11,166 nucleotides of DNA from NCBI GenBank assembly GCA_021802595.1, contig JAJZRT010000066.1, positions 1-11,166 on the forward strand, given 5' to 3'. The notes below the pieces were generated by a model. That model did not search any database, was not told the DNA's origin, and saw only the letters and a list, made by a program, of their open reading frames with translations. Origin of the DNA: Pseudomonadota bacterium (lineage in GTDB: Bacteria > Pseudomonadota > Gammaproteobacteria > Burkholderiales > Thiobacillaceae). Below, in pieces: positions 8,004-11,166 of this stretch (its first letter is position 1; every line of letters starts with the position of its first letter). The translations under genes were made by a program, and so were the position numbers.

Positions 8004-8660
8004 ATGCAGCAGCTCCTCCTGGATATTCGCCCTCCTACCCAGCCTGAACTCGCCCGCTTCGTGGCGGGGCGCAATGTCGAGCTGATGGCGCAACTGCAGG
8101 CCATGCTCGACGGCACGACGACCGAGCGCATGGTGTACGTGTGGGGCGCGCCGGGCAGCGGCAAGAGCTATCTGCTGGTGGCATGGGCGAATGCCTGCCG
8201 GGCACGCGGGATGGCCATCGATCCCACCGGGCAGCAGGCTGCGCAGGCGGTGATCGCGGATCAGGTGGAGGCCTGGAGCGAGGCGCAACAGCATGCCGGG
8301 TTTGCCGCATTCAACCGGGTGCGCGAGGCCGGCGGGCTGTGGCTGGCGGCGGGGAGTGTGGCGCCGGCCGAATTGCCGGTGGTGCCGGAGTTGCGGACCC
8401 GCCTGGGTTGGGGACTGGTGTTTCAGCTGCATGGGTTGGACGATGCCGAGAAGCGCGCCGCGCTGGCCCAGCATGCGGAAAACCTGGGTTTCCGGCTGGA
8501 CCCCCAGGTGGCGGACTATCTGTTGAACCACACCGCGCGCGACATGCAGAGCCTGCTGCGGGTGCTGGAGGCGCTGGACCGGTTCAGCCTCGAAACACGC
8601 CGCCCGATCACGCTGCCGCTGCTGCGGCAGCTATTGACCGCCAAGACGGATCAGGCCTGA
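8004..8660 (+). CDS. hda: DnaA regulatory inactivator Hda
   Basis: Hda binds the DNA-loaded beta clamp and stimulates ATP hydrolysis by DnaA, preventing re-initiation of replication. The 218-residue product starts MQQLLLDIRPP, where QQLLLDI corresponds to the N-terminal clamp-binding motif. A Walker A motif GAPGSGKS is at 48-55, RTRLGWG (sensor/arginine-finger region) at 131-137, and RDMQSLLRVLEALDR (sensor 2 region) at 179-193, ending with the PITLPLLRQLL helix. The Walker B region reads VIADQVEAW (83-91), with one acidic residue replaced by Gln relative to the usual two. I chose the ATG at 8004 since it gives the canonical clamp motif; an upstream in-frame start at 7902 would add 34 residues unlike the family. 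The gene overlaps the convergent thioredoxin gene by 10 bp. Confidence 0.93.
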   Translation: MQQLLLDIRPPTQPELARFVAGRNVELMAQLQAMLDGTTTERMVYVWGAPGSGKSYLLVAWANACRARGMAIDPTGQQAAQAVIADQVEAWSEAQQHAGFAAFNRVREAGGLWLAAGSVAPAELPVVPELRTRLGWGLVFQLHGLDDAEKRAALAQHAENLGFRLDPQVADYLLNHTARDMQSLLRVLEALDRFSLETRRPITLPLLRQLLTAKTDQA

Positions 8661-9028
8661 CCCTGCTGCGCCTGCTGCTCGGCGATGTCCTTGTGGACCT
8701 GCGCCATGTCCAGCCCCACCACCTGCTCGATCAGCGAGTCCAGGGCGTTGGCGGGCAGCGAGCCGGCTTCGGAATAGAGGATGACCTGTTCACGGAACAC
8801 CATCAGCGTGGGAATGGAGCGGATCTGGAAGTAGCCGGCCAGTTCCTGCTCGACCTCGGTGTTGACCTTGGCGAAGACGATGTTGGCGTGCTTGTCCGAG
8901 GCGGCTTCGAAAATCGGTGCAAATCCGCGGCAGGGGCCGCACCAGGGCGCCCAGAAATCGACGACGACGACGTCGTTGCCGTTGATGGTGGATTCGAAAT
9001 TGTCCTTGGTGAGTTCGATGACGGCCAT
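8651..9028 (-). CDS. Thioredoxin
   Basis: This 125-residue cytoplasmic thioredoxin carries the classic active site WCGPC at 29-33 and the cis-proline loop SIPT with Pro73. It should act as a dithiol-disulfide oxidoreductase fed by thioredoxin reductase. Its sequence (FWAPWCGPCRGFAPIFEAAS, then FQIRSIPTLMVFREQVI) resembles the single-domain thioredoxin often found as a second copy in beta- and gammaproteobacteria, not the canonical TrxA. A helical, Gln-rich tail after residue 108 extends it by about 17 residues. It lacks the N-terminal zinc-binding cysteines of thioredoxin 2. The ATG at 9028 fits the family start (MAVIELTKDNF); an upstream start at 9115 would translate through a terminator hairpin and is unlikely. 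The ribosome binding site (GGGAA) is weak. Confidence 0.93.
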   Translation of the reverse strand: MAVIELTKDNFESTINGNDVVVVDFWAPWCGPCRGFAPIFEAASDKHANIVFAKVNTEVEQELAGYFQIRSIPTLMVFREQVILYSEAGSLPANALDSLIEQVVGLDMAQVHKDIAEQQAQQGQA

Positions 9029-9070
9029 GCTGGTTCCCGCAAAATGATGGAGATGCCCGCTGGGGGGCAT

Positions 9071-9106
9071 TGAAAATAAAAAGGCGCGAGGACGAATCTT
9101 CGCGCC
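9071..9106 (-). terminator. Strong intrinsic terminator downstream of the small unknown gene
   Basis: Positions 9083-9106 fold into a 10-bp stem (one G-T pair) with GGCGCGA on one arm and a 4-nt loop. On the minus strand it is directly followed by TTTTTATTTTC (9082-9072). This is the clearest terminator in the window. It ends transcripts from the minus-strand gene at 9220-9537, and it lies 55 bp before the thioredoxin start. Confidence 0.85.
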
Positions 9107-9219
9107 TAGTGCCACCCTATCATGGATGGCGGACCTCCGACAATGCGGAGGCGGCTTATCGGGTAGTTGGGGCCTGGTTACCCGCTACCCCGGTCCAGCC
9201 GAAGCCGGCTGGCCTGAAT
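9107..9219 (-). other. Hairpin-rich 3' UTR or candidate small RNA
   Basis: Between the stop at 9220 and the terminator this stretch can form four further hairpins. They are a perfect 7-bp stem CCAGCCG/CGGCTGG (9195-9201 with 9206-9212), GGGTAG/CTACCC (9161-9166 with 9185-9190), a 6-bp stem CCTCCG/CGGAGG (9134-9139 with 9146-9151) and a bulged GCCA/TGGC stem (9111-9130). Read on the minus strand and ending in the terminator, the whole unit is about 130-140 nt, the size of a regulatory RNA. I could not match it to a known riboswitch or sRNA class, and it has no tRNA-like T loop. It may simply be a structured 3' UTR. Confidence 0.35.
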
Positions 9220-9537
9220 CTATTTGGCAAAGGCCTGGCTGAGCAGGCCGCGCTTCTGTTCGGTGGGCGGCGTGCCGCGTACCATGTTGTTCTGGCTGTG
9301 CTTGAGGTTGCCACGTACTTCCGCGCGGTTGACCGCCATGATCAGTTCGGTCGCCAGGACGCGAGCCTGATGCGGGGTGAGGTTGAGTTCGCATCCGTGC
9401 GCCTGGAGGGTTACCACCACACGGTCGCGGCCGTGGGTATCTTCCTTCAGGGCGATGTCCAGCGCATTGCCGGGCTCCAGTTCGATCATCGCTGTGTCTC
9501 CTTGTTTTGCCTCTACAAGGACTTGAGCAGGGTTCAT
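9220..9537 (-). CDS. Small protein of unknown function (105 aa)
   Basis: I do not recognise this family. The start at 9537 is supported by a strong GGGAGG ribosome binding site 6-7 nt upstream, and the gene ends ahead of a clear terminator, so it is very likely expressed as a single-gene unit. The protein is soluble, with no signal peptide or membrane helix. Residues about 17-48 look like beta strands (MIELEPGNALDIAL, then RVVVTLQAHGCEL). About 55-77 look like one amphipathic helix (TPHQARVLATELIMAVNRAE), and the tail from about 80 is polar and basic. There is one cysteine (49). A strand segment ending in an 'L-T-x-x-Q-A-x-x-L-A' helix is common in small conserved hypothetical proteins, but that gives no function. 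Neighbours offer no clue beyond the structured region at its 3' end. Confidence 0.75.
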   Translation of the reverse strand: MNPAQVLVEAKQGDTAMIELEPGNALDIALKEDTHGRDRVVVTLQAHGCELNLTPHQARVLATELIMAVNRAEVRGNLKHSQNNMVRGTPPTEQKRGLLSQAFAK

Positions 9538-9625
9538 GCCAACCTCCCGTGATGCCTGGTGGTACGAAAAGCCGCATTAAACCAAGGCCGTGTGACGGAG
9601 GGATGAAGGGGGGACGATGCTGCCT

Positions 9626-9662
9626 TGACGAAGCTTCGTCAGGGCGGTAGGCAGGTTCGTCA
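9626..9662. promoter_or_regulatory. Perfect 16-bp palindrome plus direct half-site repeat
   Basis: TGACGAAGCTTCGTCA at 9626-9641 is a perfect palindrome, and outer CC/GG pairs extend the symmetry to 22 bp with one mismatch. Its half-site TTCGTCA occurs again at 9656-9662, exactly 21 bp from the copy at 9635, which is two helical turns. This arrangement is typical of a regulator binding a dimer site plus an extra half-site. It lies about 90 bp upstream of the 9537 start and just before the truncated end of msrP, so it could serve either. No other feature is apparent in 9538-9708. Confidence 0.4.
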
Positions 9663-9708
9663 ATTCCAGGTGGGCGGGTGGGGTGGACACCCGGACTGAT
9701 GGTGCTGA

Positions 9709-10549
9709 ACAAATGCGGCACGCCCCGGTCCGCTATCCCTGCGGATTGCCCGGGTGGCTGGCCTGCCCGGCGTGCGCCCCGGCGCCTATACGCTGAACGA
9801 AGCGAAACCCCCTGCCGGGCGGTGACCACCTACAACAACTTCTATGAATTCGGCACCGGCAAGGACGACCCGGCGGAAAACGCCGGCAGCCTGAAAACCC
9901 GGCCATGGACGGTGACCGTCGAGGGCGAGGTGGGCAGGCCCGGCGTATGCGACATCGATGCGCTGCTCAAGCTCGCGCCGCTGGAGGAACGCGTCTGCCG
10001 GATGCGTTGCGTCGAAGGCTGGTCGATGGTGATTCCCTGGGTGGCTTATCCCTTGGGTGAGCTCATCCGCCGCGCGGCACCGACCGGCAATGCTAAATAC
10101 GTCGAGTTCGTCACGCTGAACGACCCCGGCCAGATGCCGGGACAGCGTTCGCAGGTGCTCGACTGGCCCTATGTCGAGGGGCTGCGGATGGGCGCAGCGA
10201 TGCATCCGCTGACGGTTCTGGCGGTCGGGCTTTACGGCAAGTGCTGCCCAACCAGAACGGTGCGCCGATCCGGCTGGTGGTGTCATGGAATTACGGATTC
10301 AAGAGCGCCAAATCCATCGTCAGGATCCGTTTCGTCGAAAAGCAGCCGCTGACGGCCTGGATGCGCGCCGCGCCGCAGGAATACGGCCTCTATTCCAGCG
10401 TCAATCCGCACGTCGGCCATCCTCGCTGGAGCCAGGCGAAGGAACGCCGCCTCGGCGAATTCTTCAAGCGGGATACGCTGGTGTTCAACGGCCATGGCGC
10501 CCAGGTTGCGCAGCCGTACCGCGGAATGGACCTGCAGGGGTTTTTCTGG
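9709..10549 (+). pseudogene. msrP: Decayed msrP (yedY), methionine sulfoxide reductase molybdenum subunit
   Basis: MsrP is the periplasmic molybdopterin enzyme that repairs oxidised methionines. The family sequence is unmistakable: [34 protein letters not shown] with the molybdenum-ligand cysteine, [33 protein letters not shown], then [40 protein letters not shown] and YRGMDL. These lie in three frames. The Tat signal and first 50-60 residues are absent. A piece ([10 protein letters not shown]) in frame 1 joins the main part after a one-base loss near 9811. A second one-base loss at about 10241 (AAGGTGCTG reduced to AAGTGCTG) moves the C-terminal third into frame 2. The stop after DLQGFF now reads TGG at 10547. 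No intact product is possible. Amino-acid conservation within each fragment is high, so inactivation looks recent. A local sequencing error is the alternative. Confidence 0.85.
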
Positions 10550-11166
10550 TGGGCGCGCTGTTGCGCAAGCCCAGGCTCTGGCTGGCTGCCCTCTGCCAGC
10601 TGCCGCTGGTTCGGCTGGTCGTGCTTGGCTTCAGCGAGGGTCCGGGCGCAACCCGATCGAGTCCATCACCTCACCCATTCCACCGGCGCCTGGACGCTGG
10701 CCGGGCAGCTGGCGACACTGTCCGTCACGCCGTTGCGGCAGCTGACCGGGTGCGCCGATCTCGTCCAATACCGGCGCATGCTCGGGTTGTTCGCCTTTTC
10801 CTGTGCCAGCCTGCATGCCCTCACCTGTCTCTGGCTGGATCAGTTCTTCGATCTGGCCCATCGGCAAGCACATCCTCAGGCGTCCCTTCATCACGGCCGG
10901 CTTCGCCGCGTTCGTCCTGCTCATCCCGCTTGCCGCCACCTCGACCCACGCCATGATGCGTCGCCTCGGTTGCCGCTGGAAGCCCTGGAAGCCGTTGCAT
11001 CGCCTGATTTATCCGATCGCCCTGTTGGGGGGATCCATCATGTGTGGCTGGTGAAGAAAGACATGACCCAGCCCCTGATATTCGGGGCGGGGCTTGCACC
11101 TCAGCTGGCCATGCGCCTGCCGTGGGGTCAGAGCGCACTGCATGCCGTGCGAGGCGCGCCTGGCGC
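10549..11166 (+). pseudogene. msrQ: Decayed msrQ (yedZ), haem b membrane subunit, running off the window
   Basis: MsrQ passes quinol-derived electrons to MsrP across the inner membrane. Recognisable parts in order are [20 protein letters not shown] (frame 1), NPIESIT (frame 0), [20 protein letters not shown] and [19 protein letters not shown] (frame 2), [31 protein letters not shown] and [12 protein letters not shown] (frame 0), then [19 protein letters not shown] (frame 2). The histidines matching the haem ligands (SLHAL, PLHRL, IHHVW) are all present but split over frames. Lesions seen are a one-base loss near 10649, a 5-nt tandem duplication TCACC at 10666-10675, a net -2/+1 change near 10859, a 9-nt tandem duplication at 10977-10994 (in frame, adds Trp-Lys-Pro) and a one-base loss near 11031. 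The likely original ATG overlapping the msrP stop now reads GTG at 10549. Confidence 0.83.

Noticed and set aside
9107..9219. tRNA, c-di-GMP or cobalamin riboswitch in the structured region
   Set aside because: There is no T-loop consensus or CCA end, and the conserved boxes of those riboswitches do not appear in the right order on either strand.
9185..9829. Minus-strand frame of 214 codons covering the small gene and the palindrome
   Set aside because: It lies out of frame over the better supported 105-aa gene and runs across the msrP remnant; no ribosome binding site or domain was seen.
1..11166. CRISPR array, insertion sequence or phage module
   Set aside because: No regularly spaced repeats, terminal inverted repeats flanking a transposase, or integrase/capsid motifs were seen.

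Overview
The window is high-GC bacterial chromosome with the gene content of a betaproteobacterium, probably a Thiobacillaceae/Nitrosomonadales- or Rhodocyclales-like lineage. The evidence is a PEP-CTERM exported protein, a DUF3683-FAD-oxidase-CCG fusion oxidoreductase, a short Hda and a thioredoxin of a kind common in beta- and gammaproteobacteria. The lineage is inferred from protein families; I could run no search. No tRNA, rRNA, CRISPR array, insertion sequence or phage gene is visible.

Left part (1-5261, all minus strand). The 5' end of a HIT-family protein gene runs off the left edge. It is preceded by the terminator of a PEP-CTERM secreted protein gene (324-1361), which has a strong ribosome binding site and an AT-rich inverted repeat in front of it. 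Upstream of that lies a very large (1257 aa) FAD/Fe-S oxidoreductase gene.

Middle (5262-9028). A remnant of a PhnD-type substrate-binding protein gene (plus strand) converges, with an 8-bp overlap, on a DUF808/YedI membrane protein gene. That gene follows nadA (quinolinate synthase) after 13 bp on the minus strand. The nadA promoter region is shared divergently with hda (DnaA regulatory inactivator, plus strand). hda converges with a 10-bp overlap on a thioredoxin gene.

Right part (9029-11166). A minus-strand gene for a 105-aa unrecognised protein is followed by a 113-bp stretch of hairpins and a clear intrinsic terminator; this is a candidate structured 3' UTR or small RNA. Beyond its start lie a 16-bp perfect palindrome and a direct repeat of its half-site. 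Then comes a decayed msrP-msrQ operon (periplasmic methionine sulfoxide reductase and its haem membrane subunit). The msrP N-terminus is missing, each gene has frameshifts, and the msrP stop/msrQ start is altered.

Most genes are household or exported-protein genes that do not form one pathway. The notable signals are the two decayed loci (phnD-like and msrPQ), the structured RNA region beside the unknown small gene, and the palindrome. I did not find a convincing new multi-gene system.
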